Assembly (NCBI GenBank): GCA_032464575.1
Contig: JAWDKM010000002.1
Span: 1 to 64,000 of the forward strand
Direction of reading: 5' to 3'
Source of the DNA: Pontivivens sp032464575
Lineage (GTDB): Bacteria > Pseudomonadota > Alphaproteobacteria > Rhodobacterales > Rhodobacteraceae
DNA: 64,000 bases
The notes under the pieces were generated by a model. The model did not search any database. It was not told the origin of the DNA and saw nothing but the letters and a program-made list of their open reading frames with translations. This document shows, in pieces, positions 9,550 to 17,632 of the stretch; the stretch's first letter is position 1; each line of letters begins with the position of its first letter. Made by a program: the position numbers and the translations under genes.

Positions 9550-9860
9550 GCTATCGCGTTGTGCTGTCGGCCGAAGCGCGGGCCGACCTCGAGGAGATCG
9601 CCGACTACCTCGAAAGCGTCATGGCCCCACGTCCCGCACGGGAGTATCTGCGCTCGCTTGTAGAGGCGGTCGAGCGACTTGGCGACACGCCGCAACGCGG
9701 TACGGTCCGCGATGAAGTGCTGCCCGGTTTGCGCGCCATTCCAGCCCACGGATCCACGGTCATGGTTTTTCAGATCGATGAAGCGCTGCGCGAAGTGCGC
9801 GGGCTGAGACTTGTGCCCGGCAGTGCCGACTGGATGGGCAGAATACGGAGCCCCCAATGA
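9546..9860 (+). CDS. parE: ParE/RelE-superfamily toxin
   Basis: 104-residue toxin with the ParE fold: YRVVLSAEARADLEEIADYL at the start, an Arg/Pro-rich middle, RGTVRDEVLPGLRAIPAHGS and a VFQIDEALREVRGLRLVPGS strand pair. ParE toxins inhibit DNA gyrase; RelE relatives cleave mRNA, and I cannot separate these from sequence alone. It overlaps the antitoxin by 4 bp upstream, and its own ATGA overlaps ybeY by 4 bp downstream, which ties translation of an important RNA-processing gene to that of a toxin. Confidence 0.85.
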   Translation: MSYRVVLSAEARADLEEIADYLESVMAPRPAREYLRSLVEAVERLGDTPQRGTVRDEVLPGLRAIPAHGSTVMVFQIDEALREVRGLRLVPGSADWMGRIRSPQ

Positions 9861-10351
9861 CCCAGCTCGACATCGTCATCGAGGATGAGCGCTGGCAGGT
9901 GCACCCCCTCACCCACTGGGCCGAGACCGGGACGCGGCTGGCGCTCGACGCGGCGGGCGTTCCCGAGGGATACGAGATCGTCGTCATGGCCTGCGACGAT
10001 CCGCGCATCGCCGCCCTGAATGCCGAGTTCCGGGGCAGGCCCAGGCCCACCAACGTGCTCTCCTGGCCCGCCCACGACCTCGCACCCCTCGTCCCCGGCG
10101 AGGCCCCGGCCAAGCCCCCGCCGCCGGACGGCTTCGACGATGCGCTTGGGGACATCGCCCTGTCCCTCGACACACTGACCCGCGAGGCCGAAGAGCAGGG
10201 CAAGCCGCTGGAGCACCACGCCATCCACCTCATCCTCCACGCGACGCTCCATCTGCTGGGCTACGATCACGAAACCGACGCCGACGCGGCACTCATGGAA
10301 CGGATCGAGACCGCGGCCCTTGCCTCCATCGGCATACCGGACCCATATTAG
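9857..10351 (+). CDS. ybeY: rRNA maturation endonuclease YbeY
   Basis: Zinc-dependent single-strand RNase for 16S rRNA 3'-end maturation and ribosome quality control. The 164-residue protein carries the diagnostic metal site HATLHLLGYDH (three His) in its C-terminal third and the upstream RPTNVLSWP motif. A Pro-rich insertion (GEAPAKPPPPDGF) lengthens one loop. Its start overlaps the parE stop by 4 bp. corC and lnt follow on the same strand. Confidence 0.95.
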   Translation: MTQLDIVIEDERWQVHPLTHWAETGTRLALDAAGVPEGYEIVVMACDDPRIAALNAEFRGRPRPTNVLSWPAHDLAPLVPGEAPAKPPPPDGFDDALGDIALSLDTLTREAEEQGKPLEHHAIHLILHATLHLLGYDHETDADAALMERIETAALASIGIPDPY

Positions 10352-10393
10352 GGCTCTGCGGCCGCCAAGCGCCGCGCATCGAGCACGGAGACG

Positions 10394-11302
10394 ATGACCG
10401 ACAGCCCCGAGGGCCCCTCTACGGCAGCGCAGGGCGCGCCGGCCGGAGAAAAGCGCGAACGGCGCCTGCCGTTCCTCACCCGCCTGTTCCGCCGCAGGGA
10501 TGCGGACGTGGCGACCGAACCTGCACAGCAAAGCGCGATGGAAGCGGCGTCGGAGGCCGGCGCACGCGAGATGCTGCTGAACCTGCGCAAGATGCGGGAC
10601 CTGCGCATCGCCGACGTCGCCGTGCCGCGGGCCGACATCGTCGCCCTGCCCGCCGATGCGCCGCTCGACGACATCATGGCCGCCTACCGCGAGAGCGGCT
10701 TCACGCGCCTGCCCGTCTACAACGAGACGCTGGACGACCCGTTGGGCTTCCTCCACCTCAAGGACATCGCCCTGCGCTACGGCTTCGGGGCGGAGGACGG
10801 AACGGAGGATCTGTCCGCGCTCCACCGCCGCATCCTCTTCGTGCCACCCTCCATGCCGCTGGGCGCCCTGCTTCAACGCATGCAGAACACCCGCATCCAC
10901 ATGGCGCTGGTGATCGACGAGTATGGCGGGGTCGACGGCCTCGTCACCATCGAGGACCTGCTGGAGGAGATCGTTGGCGAGATCGAGGATGAGCACGACA
11001 TCGAGGAAGCCCGCATGTGGCGCGAGGAGGCGCCCGGCGTCTACGTCGCCAATGCCCGCGCCGAGCTCCACGATTTCGAGGAGGCCGCGGGCGTCGACAT
11101 GCTCGCCGATGACCTCGACGAGGAGGTCGACACGTTAGGCGGCCTCGTCTTCATGCTGACCGGTCGGGTGCCGGAACGGGCGGAGGTCGTCTGCCATCCC
11201 GACGGACACGAGTTCGAGGTGATCGACGCCGATGCCCGCCGGATCAAGCGGCTGCGCGTGCGCATCGGCGGCGGCGTGGTCGAGCAGGCCGCCGCGGAGT
11301 GA
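10394..11302 (+). CDS. CorC/HlyC-family CBS-domain protein
   Basis: 302-residue cytoplasmic protein with two CBS domains (about residues 75-200; motifs RIADVAVPRADIVALP and ALVIDEYGGVDGLVTIEDLL) and a C-terminal CorC/HlyC domain. It corresponds to the soluble CorC/YbeX type, tied to Mg2+/Co2+ homeostasis and found with ybeY and lnt in many proteobacteria. It overlaps lnt by 4 bp (GTGA). The name hemolysin in older annotations is misleading. Confidence 0.88.
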   Translation: MTDSPEGPSTAAQGAPAGEKRERRLPFLTRLFRRRDADVATEPAQQSAMEAASEAGAREMLLNLRKMRDLRIADVAVPRADIVALPADAPLDDIMAAYRESGFTRLPVYNETLDDPLGFLHLKDIALRYGFGAEDGTEDLSALHRRILFVPPSMPLGALLQRMQNTRIHMALVIDEYGGVDGLVTIEDLLEEIVGEIEDEHDIEEARMWREEAPGVYVANARAELHDFEEAAGVDMLADDLDEEVDTLGGLVFMLTGRVPERAEVVCHPDGHEFEVIDADARRIKRLRVRIGGGVVEQAAAE

Positions 11303-12864
11303 TCGCCGCAACCCTGCCCCGCCCCGCCGCCCGGCTTGCGGCGCTGAGCGGCCGCTCGCGACTTGCCGTCGCCGCGGGCCTCGGGGCGACCCTCACGCTC
11401 GCACAGGCGCCGGTGTCGTTCTGGCCGGTCTTCTTCCTCGCCCTGCCCCCGATCCTGTGGCTCTGGTCGGGGGCGGCGCGCATCCGCACCTCCTTCTGGA
11501 TCGGCTGGGCGGTGGCGTTCGGCATGTTCCTCAGCGGCCTCTACTGGATCGCGGAGGCGTTCCTCGTCGACATCGCCCGCCACGGCTGGATCATGCCCTT
11601 CGCCATCGGCGGGCTCTCGGCGGGGCTGGCGCTGTTCTGGGGCGCGGCCTTCGCGCTGGCGCACCGGGTGGGCGGCAACCGCGGACCCGTGGGGCTGGTG
11701 GCCCTGATCGGCGCGCTGACGCTGGCGGAGTACGCGCGGACCTACGTGCTCACCGGCTTTCCCTGGGGGCTGGTCGCCTATGGCTGGCTGGAGACACCGC
11801 TCGCCCAACTGTCCGCCCATATCGGGCCGCATCTCCTGGGCGCGATGACGCTGGCCATCGGGGGCTTTGCCGCATGGCGCGGCCGTGGGCAGTGGCCGAC
11901 GCTCGTGGCGATGGCGCTGTTCCTCGGCGGCTGGGTGATCGGACAGGCGCGCGTGCCGGAGGAGACGGCCCTGCGCGACGACGGCTTCACCGTCCGCGTC
12001 GTCCAGCCCAATGCCAGCCAGCGGGACAAGTGGACGCGCGAGGGGATGCCGGTCTTCTACAACCGGCTCGTCGACGCCTCCCGCGGCGGGGACTACGACA
12101 TCGTGCTCTGGCCCGAGGCCTCGGTGCCCCAGCGCATCGAGACCCCGGCCGTCCAGTTCCACGATCTGATCTATGCTTGGGAAGACGTGAGCTTCGCCAC
12201 CGGAGGCCGCCCCGCGCTGGTCGGCGCCAACCGGATCGTGGAGGAGCCCGGCTGGCGCTCCTGGCACAACTCCCTCGCACTGATCGGCCCGGGGGGCGAG
12301 ATCCTCGACTTCTACGACAAGCACCACCTCGTGCCGGGCGGCGAGTTCATGCCCTTCCAGCGCACGGTCGCCCGCTGGGGGATCCGCGGTGTGGCGTCCT
12401 CGATCATGAGCCTCGGCGGCGGGATGAGCCACGGTCCGGGGCCGATGACGATGGCGCTCGGCGAGCTGCCACGGGTTACGCCGCTGATCTGCTACGAGGC
12501 AATCTTTCCGCATCAGGTCCGCCCGCCCGGCGAACGCTCAGAATGGATCGCCCACGTGACGAACGACGCCTGGTTCGGGTCGAGCGCGGGGCCTTGGCAA
12601 CACCTCGCCCAGGCCCGCTTCCGCGCCATCGAGCAGGGCCTGCCGGTGGCTCGCTCGGCCAACACGGGCGTATCGGCGGTGATCGATCCCTACGGCCGCG
12701 TCGTCTCCTCCCTCGGCATCGGCGAAACCGGCTTCGTGGAGGAAGTGCTGGCCGCCCCCCTCGCAGAACCCGCCTACCCGCGCACCGGCGACCTGCCGGG
12801 CATGCTGCTGATGCTGACGGCGCTCGCAGGCGTGTGGGTTCTGAGGCGTGGAGCCAAGGGCTGA
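11299..12864 (+). CDS. lnt: Apolipoprotein N-acyltransferase
   Basis: Inner-membrane enzyme that adds the third acyl chain to lipoproteins. Of 521 residues, the first ~200 are hydrophobic helices and the rest is a nitrilase-like periplasmic domain. The catalytic triad is visible: Glu in LWPEASVP, Lys in YDKHHLVPGGEFMPF, Cys in LICYEAIFP. Translation starts at GTG 11299, overlapping the corC stop, so the two are coupled. In many relatives metK and trmB follow lnt; here a repeat-rich gap and the suc cluster follow instead. Confidence 0.95.
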   Translation: MIAATLPRPAARLAALSGRSRLAVAAGLGATLTLAQAPVSFWPVFFLALPPILWLWSGAARIRTSFWIGWAVAFGMFLSGLYWIAEAFLVDIARHGWIMPFAIGGLSAGLALFWGAAFALAHRVGGNRGPVGLVALIGALTLAEYARTYVLTGFPWGLVAYGWLETPLAQLSAHIGPHLLGAMTLAIGGFAAWRGRGQWPTLVAMALFLGGWVIGQARVPEETALRDDGFTVRVVQPNASQRDKWTREGMPVFYNRLVDASRGGDYDIVLWPEASVPQRIETPAVQFHDLIYAWEDVSFATGGRPALVGANRIVEEPGWRSWHNSLALIGPGGEILDFYDKHHLVPGGEFMPFQRTVARWGIRGVASSIMSLGGGMSHGPGPMTMALGELPRVTPLICYEAIFPHQVRPPGERSEWIAHVTNDAWFGSSAGPWQHLAQARFRAIEQGLPVARSANTGVSAVIDPYGRVVSSLGIGETGFVEEVLAAPLAEPAYPRTGDLPGMLLMLTALAGVWVLRRGAKG

Positions 12865-13068
12865 AGGCGATGACGTCATCCTCGGGCCTGACCCGAGGAT
12901 CCCCCCAATACATAAGATGGCCGGGTCAAGCCCGACCATGACACCCTCTCCACCGTCCCGGCCGCAGCGCCGGGACCGCTCCGAACGAAGCACTCCGCAG
13001 CAAGAGGCCCCGGATCAGGTCCGGGGCGGTTATGCGGGGAACCACCCTCCCGCCCGGCGGCACCGCCC
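12865..13068. repeat. Composite array of short palindromic repeats
   Basis: No gene. In order: ATCCTCGGG-cctga-CCCGAGGAT (12878-12900), a GGTCAAGCCC-type inverted repeat (12919-12938), GTCCCGGC/GCCGGGAC (12955-12976), CCCCGGA-n5-TCCGGGG (13008-13026) and a GC-rich stem CCGCCCGG...CCGCCCGG region up to 13068. The last three motif types recur at 56580-56813, in reverse order and orientation. These resemble the REP-like elements of alphaproteobacteria. Confidence 0.7.
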
Positions 13069-13194
13069 GGCCGCGCCCGACCTCCCCCCGGAGGGCGCGT
13101 TGGCGATGTTGTTCATCGAATGCGCGACGTTGATGCTTGAGGGCTCGAGCCTCTCAGGACCGTCCCGCAAGCGCCCTTCAGGTCGGGCGCGGCC
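13069..13194 (-). repeat. 126-bp inverted-repeat element, copy 1
   Basis: Ends are perfect 15-bp inverted repeats, GGCCGCGCCCGACCT (13069-13083) and its complement (13180-13194), with a further GGAGGGCGC/GCGCCCTTC pair just inside. The same element, also 126 bp, lies at 34600-34725 in the opposite orientation, and an interrupted copy at 56416-56603. No transposase is nearby, so it looks like a non-autonomous MITE-like or REP-like element. Confidence 0.8.
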
Positions 13195-13308
13195 CTCACC
13201 AATCCGAAGGCATCGGTATCGGTCTTTAGTCGTAGACCGTCGCGCAGCCCCGATATCCCGGAAAACACCACCGACGATTCGCACCCGGCCGTTCCAATGA
13301 GTTAATCC

Positions 13309-13338
13309 GTGATCACACTCGATTTTACTGTGATCACA
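13309..13338. promoter_or_regulatory. Tandem palindromic operator upstream of sucC
   Basis: The palindrome GTGATCAC occurs at 13309-13316 and again at 13330-13337 (the second within TGTGATCACA). Their centres are 21 bp apart, two helical turns, so two dimers could bind the same face of DNA. They lie about 180 bp before sucC in an AT-richer stretch (13290-13400) that is the likely promoter region. The cognate regulator is not known to me. Confidence 0.55.
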
Positions 13339-13517
13339 AAGCTGGAATTTTCCGCTCACCCGCCTTTCCGGCGGACCAATTAAATTGAAAAACAAGGGGG
13401 CTCGGCATAGGGTCGCGGCTAATCGCGCCGCGCTCCGGCGCCCTCATTCCGTGCCGCCTCCGGCACACATATCCGACCCACGGCGCCCACCGCCGCCGAC
13501 GCGAAAGGACCGCTCCC

Positions 13518-14711
13518 ATGAACATCCACGAGTATCAGGCGAAGCAGCTCCTCAAGGCCTATGGCGCCCCGGTCTCCGACGGCCGCGTCGTCCTGAAGGC
13601 GGAGGAAGCGAAGACCGCCGCCGGGGAGCTCGACGGTCCGCTCTGGGTGGTGAAGGCGCAGATCCACGCGGGCGGCCGCGGCAAGGGACACTTCCAGGAG
13701 GAGGCCGCCGGCGAGAAGGGCGGCGTCCGCCTCGCGAAATCCGTCGAGGAAGCCGCCGAGGAAGCGCAGAAGATGCTCGGCCGCACCCTCGTCACGCACC
13801 AGACCGGCCCTGCAGGCAAGCAGGTCAACCGCATCTATATCGAGGACGGCTCGGACATCGAGCGTGAGCTTTACCTGTCGATGCTGGTCGATCGCCAGAC
13901 CTCCCGCATCTCCTTCGTCTGCTCGACGGAAGGCGGGATGGATATCGAGGAGGTCGCCGCCTCCACGCCCGAAAAGATCCTGAGCTTTGATGTCGACCCG
14001 GCCTCCGGCCTCTCCGGCTTTCACGGTCGCCAGGTCGCCTTCGGCCTCGGGCTCGAGGGTGCGCAGGTCAAGCAGTGCGTGAAGCTCGTCAACCAGCTCT
14101 ACAAGCTCTTCGTGGAGAAGGATCTCGAGATGCTCGAGATCAACCCGCTGATCGTCACCGACAAGGGCGACCTGAAGTGCCTCGACTGCAAGATGGGTTT
14201 CGACGGCAACGCGCTCTACCGCCACTCCGACATCATGGCGCTGCGCGACGAGACGGAGGAAGATCCCAAGGAGCTCGCCGCCTCCAAGTTCGACCTGAAC
14301 TACATCGCGCTCGACGGTGAGATCGGCTGCATGGTGAACGGCGCCGGCCTCGCCATGGCGACGATGGACATCATCAAGCTCTACGGGGCGGAGCCCGCCA
14401 ACTTCCTCGACGTGGGCGGCGGTGCGACGAAGGAGAAGGTGACGGAAGCCTTCAAGATCATCACGTCCGATGAGAACGTGAAGGGCATCCTCGTCAACAT
14501 CTTCGGCGGCATCATGCGCTGCGACGTCATCGCCGAGGGCGTGGTCGCCGCGGTGAAGGAAGTCGGCCTGCAAGTGCCGCTCGTCGTCCGCCTCGAAGGT
14601 ACGAATGTCGAGAAGGGCAAGGAGATCATCAACACCTCCGGCCTCGACGTCATCGCCGCCGACAACCTCGCCGACGCCGCCGAAAAGATCGTGAAGGCTG
14701 TCAAGGGGTGA
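13518..14711 (+). CDS. sucC: Succinyl-CoA synthetase beta subunit (ADP-forming)
   Basis: TCA-cycle enzyme subunit that binds nucleotide through an ATP-grasp fold and couples succinyl-CoA to succinate conversion with ADP phosphorylation. The 397 residues begin MNIHEYQAKQLLKAYG, the family start, with the ATP-grasp Gly-rich strand VKAQIHAGGRGKG and the C-terminal LVNIFGGIMRCD and VRLEGTNVEKG loops. GAAAGGA lies 9 bases before the ATG. Unusually its partner sucD is 1.5 kb away, beyond a sulfotransferase and a lipoprotein gene. Confidence 0.97.
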   Translation: MNIHEYQAKQLLKAYGAPVSDGRVVLKAEEAKTAAGELDGPLWVVKAQIHAGGRGKGHFQEEAAGEKGGVRLAKSVEEAAEEAQKMLGRTLVTHQTGPAGKQVNRIYIEDGSDIERELYLSMLVDRQTSRISFVCSTEGGMDIEEVAASTPEKILSFDVDPASGLSGFHGRQVAFGLGLEGAQVKQCVKLVNQLYKLFVEKDLEMLEINPLIVTDKGDLKCLDCKMGFDGNALYRHSDIMALRDETEEDPKELAASKFDLNYIALDGEIGCMVNGAGLAMATMDIIKLYGAEPANFLDVGGGATKEKVTEAFKIITSDENVKGILVNIFGGIMRCDVIAEGVVAAVKEVGLQVPLVVRLEGTNVEKGKEIINTSGLDVIAADNLADAAEKIVKAVKG

Positions 14712-14843
14712 GCGGCGGTTCGGCACAGCCGATGAGCGTTCCAATGGAACGTTCAAGCCGCGCAGGCGCAACGCTTCGGACGCAGGCTTGCTTCGGAAAC
14801 GCCGCAATGGCGTCGACATCGCTCCTGCGAGGGTAATGCATTC

Positions 14844-15587
14844 GTGGGTGAACTGAGGACAACCGCTGCCGCGATCTACCGGGCGCTCAGGCCGCTCGCG
14901 TATCCGCGTGACGCGATCCATTTCCTTCACGTCGGCAAGGCGGCGGGTACGCAGATCAAGAACACGATCAAGCGGATCAACGCCACGCGCGGCATCGGCA
15001 GGATCGTGGAGCACGGACATGAGGCGGGTCTTACCGACCTGCCCGCCGGACAGCGCTACTTCTTCTGCACCCGAGACCCGGCGGCACGGTTCCGGTCGGG
15101 CTTCTACTCCCGCAAGAACGAGGGGCGCCCGACGCATACCGTTCCCTGGACGGCGCACGAGCGCCGGTCGTTCGAGCGGTTCGCCCATGCGAACGACCTG
15201 GCCGAGGCGCTCTTCACGCCGGGCGAAGCGGGGCGCGACGCGACGATGGCGCTCCGCTCCATCCGCCACACGGCGCGCAACCTCGTGGACACGTTCAAGT
15301 TCGAGGGGAGCCTCTTCGAGCTGCGCCCGCCTGTCTGGATCATCCGGCAGGAACAGTTCGACGCCGACCTCGCCGCCTTCCTCGACCGCATCGGCTTTCG
15401 CGGTGATGCAGGTCTCGACACCAGCTCGGCCGGGGCCAACCGCGGTGCCTACGGCGATGCCCCGCCGCTCAGCGTCGCCGCTGTGGCCAACCTGAAGCGC
15501 TGGTACGCGCAGGACTACGCCTTCCTCGACCTCTGCGAGGACTGGCTCGCCCGGCAGGGCGCCGGTTCAGTGGGGGCGAACGCATGA
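14844..15587 (+). CDS. Sulfotransferase-family protein
   Basis: 247-residue protein with the two PAPS-binding signatures of the sulfotransferase fold: a P-loop-like HVGKAAGTQIKN near residue 28 and the 3'-phosphate site TRDPAARFRSGFYSR near residue 75. Bacterial members often act on cell-surface carbohydrates; no partner is visible here. Start is a GTG with GAGGG upstream. The gap to sucC is 132 bp and contains a small CGTTCC/GGAACG stem (14737-14751). It sits inside the normally tight sucCD unit, which suggests an insertion. Confidence 0.78.
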   Translation: MGELRTTAAAIYRALRPLAYPRDAIHFLHVGKAAGTQIKNTIKRINATRGIGRIVEHGHEAGLTDLPAGQRYFFCTRDPAARFRSGFYSRKNEGRPTHTVPWTAHERRSFERFAHANDLAEALFTPGEAGRDATMALRSIRHTARNLVDTFKFEGSLFELRPPVWIIRQEQFDADLAAFLDRIGFRGDAGLDTSSAGANRGAYGDAPPLSVAAVANLKRWYAQDYAFLDLCEDWLARQGAGSVGANA

Positions 15588-16174
15588 CGAGCAGGGACGC
15601 CGCCAAGATGACGGCAGGGGCCGACCGCCGCAACGGCGGGATGCGCATCGCGATGCTCGCCGCGGTTGCGACGGTTGCCGCCTGCACCCCGGACGAGGGC
15701 GCGGCGGTGCTGCCCGAGCGCACATCAGCCTTCGTGGACAGCGCGGCGCGGGAGGTCTGCGTCGCCGGCATCACCGACTTCGCCAGCCTGCACACGCGGA
15801 TGACCGATGCGGGGTTCAGCTTCTCCTATGCCGACGCGTTCGCGCGGTACTACACCGCCCGCGGGGGCGACGTGATCGCCTATTTCGGCAATTTCCAGAA
15901 CGGCGACCGCTACTGCGTGGTCACCGCCAACCGGCTGACGGAGGAGGAGGCGACCCTGCTCGCCTTCGACACCGTCCGCACATCCAATGCCATCGTCAAG
16001 GAACCGATCCGGCTCGACGCCCCGGATATCGGGTCCGCCTGGTACATGCGCGACGTGCGGGGAGAGTACCTCGTCGGCGTGCTGGAAACCACGCGCTACG
16101 CCACCTCGTGGCGGGGCGCGGGCATCGTGGCGATCGAACCGAAGGAACCCGGCGGGTTCACCGACCCGTCCTGA
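15584..16174 (+). CDS. Putative lipoprotein of unknown function
   Basis: Overlaps the sulfotransferase stop by 4 bp if started at 15584 (196 residues). A better secretory start may be the ATG at 15641, which gives MRIAMLAAVATVAACTPDE, a short lipoprotein signal with a lipobox-like VAAC. The mature part has paired aromatic/Gly segments (FSYADAFARYYTARGGDVIAY) and no family I recognise. It is followed after 28 bp by sucD and is probably co-transcribed with it. Confidence 0.7.
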   Translation: MTSRDAAKMTAGADRRNGGMRIAMLAAVATVAACTPDEGAAVLPERTSAFVDSAAREVCVAGITDFASLHTRMTDAGFSFSYADAFARYYTARGGDVIAYFGNFQNGDRYCVVTANRLTEEEATLLAFDTVRTSNAIVKEPIRLDAPDIGSAWYMRDVRGEYLVGVLETTRYATSWRGAGIVAIEPKEPGGFTDPS

Positions 16175-16202
16175 GCGAACAACAACCGAGCGGAGAGCGC
16201 AT

Positions 16203-17087
16203 ATGGCCGTCCTCGTCAACGAAAACACCAAGGTGATCTGCCAGGGCCTCACCGGCTCGCAAGGCACCTTCCACTCCGAGCAGGCCATCGCCTACGGCAC
16301 CAAGATGGTGGGCGGCGTGACACCCGGTAAGGGCGGGACGGATCATATCGGCCTGCCGGTCTTCGACACCGTGGCCGAGGCGAAGCACGCGACGGACGCG
16401 AACGCGACCGCGATCTACGTGCCTCCGCCCTTCGCCGCCGACGCGATCCTGGAGGCGATCGATGCGGAGATGGAGCTGATCGTCTGCATCACCGAGGGCA
16501 TCCCGGTGCTCGACATGATGAAGGTGAAGCGCGCGCTCGAAGGCTCGAAGTCCACGCTGATCGGCCCGAACTGCCCGGGCGTCATCACGCCGGACGCCTG
16601 CAAGATCGGCATCATGCCGGGCCACATCCACAAGCGCGGCTCGGTCGGCGTCGTCTCCCGCTCCGGCACACTGACCTACGAGGCGGTGGGCCAGACCACG
16701 GCCGCGGGCCTCGGCCAGTCCACATGCATCGGCATTGGCGGCGACCCGATCAAGGGCATGGAGCATATCGACGCGCTGGAGCTGCTACTGGGCGATCCGG
16801 AGACGGAGAGCATCATCATGATCGGTGAGATCGGCGGCTCGGCCGAGGAAGAAGCCGCCCAGTTCTACGCCGATGAGGTGAAGGCCGGCCGCGGCAAGCC
16901 CATCGCAGGCTTCATCGCCGGCCGCACGGCCCCTCCGGGCCGCCGAATGGGCCACGCGGGTGCCATCATCGCCGGCGGCAAGGGCGGCGCCGAGGACAAG
17001 CTCGACGCCATGCGCTCTGCCGGTTTCACAATCGCCGAAAGCCCCGCGGGCCTTGGCGAAGCGGTGCTGAAGGCGATCGGTAAGTAA
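16203..17087 (+). CDS. sucD: Succinyl-CoA synthetase alpha subunit
   Basis: CoA-binding and phospho-His subunit of succinyl-CoA synthetase, 294 residues. The Rossmann CoA-binding N-terminus starts MAVLVNENTKVICQGLTGSQ, and the phosphorylated His is in GRRMGHAGAI. IGPNCPGVITP and GIGGDPIKG are further family motifs. The ATG at 16203 has GGAGAG upstream; the longer open frame overlaps the lipoprotein gene and is not real. DUF805 follows after 13 bp. Confidence 0.97.
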   Translation: MAVLVNENTKVICQGLTGSQGTFHSEQAIAYGTKMVGGVTPGKGGTDHIGLPVFDTVAEAKHATDANATAIYVPPPFAADAILEAIDAEMELIVCITEGIPVLDMMKVKRALEGSKSTLIGPNCPGVITPDACKIGIMPGHIHKRGSVGVVSRSGTLTYEAVGQTTAAGLGQSTCIGIGGDPIKGMEHIDALELLLGDPETESIIMIGEIGGSAEEEAAQFYADEVKAGRGKPIAGFIAGRTAPPGRRMGHAGAIIAGGKGGAEDKLDAMRSAGFTIAESPAGLGEAVLKAIGK

Positions 17088-17100
17088 GGGAGACGGGGCA

Positions 17101-17595
17101 ATGGTCCCACTTCGAAGGATCGGACGTCATGTCCTGAGAAACGTGCGGCCGACCGGCCGCACGTCGCGGGTGGACTTCTGGTTTTTCGTTATCGTGTTCA
17201 ATCTCTTCCTGATCAACATCCCCACGCTTGGGGAACACGTTGATAACCGCTTCGTCGACATAGTAATTACCACCATGCTTGTTGCGGGGATCTACCTGGT
17301 GGTGTCAGCGACAGTCCGCCGAATGCACGACATCGGTCGCTCGCCCTGGTGGCTGCTGGCGGGCCCCGCTGCTGGGCTGCTGTTCTTCGGCGGTGGTGAA
17401 CATTTTTATCGTCTCGATCTGCCGCCGGGCATTGCGACCGGGCTGCTGATGGCCCCCTTCGTCGCATTGATGATCGCTGCGGGTCTAACGCTCATCTTGC
17501 TGGCATGGCCCTCCGACCCCGAGGCCAATCGCTACGGCCCGCCGCCGCCCCATATCTTATCCCGAAATGGCCCGACGGGGCCGCAACCCGAGTAG
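17101..17595 (+). CDS. DUF805 membrane protein
   Basis: 164-residue inner-membrane protein of the DUF805 family. Signatures are the N-terminal RTSRVDFWFF, the central RRMHDIGRSPWW between helices, and the end PSDPEANRYGPPPP. About four hydrophobic helices are visible. Function is unknown. It lies between sucD and sucA, with 37 bp before the sucA start, so it is likely in the same transcript. Confidence 0.88.
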   Translation: MVPLRRIGRHVLRNVRPTGRTSRVDFWFFVIVFNLFLINIPTLGEHVDNRFVDIVITTMLVAGIYLVVSATVRRMHDIGRSPWWLLAGPAAGLLFFGGGEHFYRLDLPPGIATGLLMAPFVALMIAAGLTLILLAWPSDPEANRYGPPPPHILSRNGPTGPQPE

Positions 17596-17632
17596 AGGAC
17601 GGACGCCGCCAACGACGCCCGGAGATCGACAG

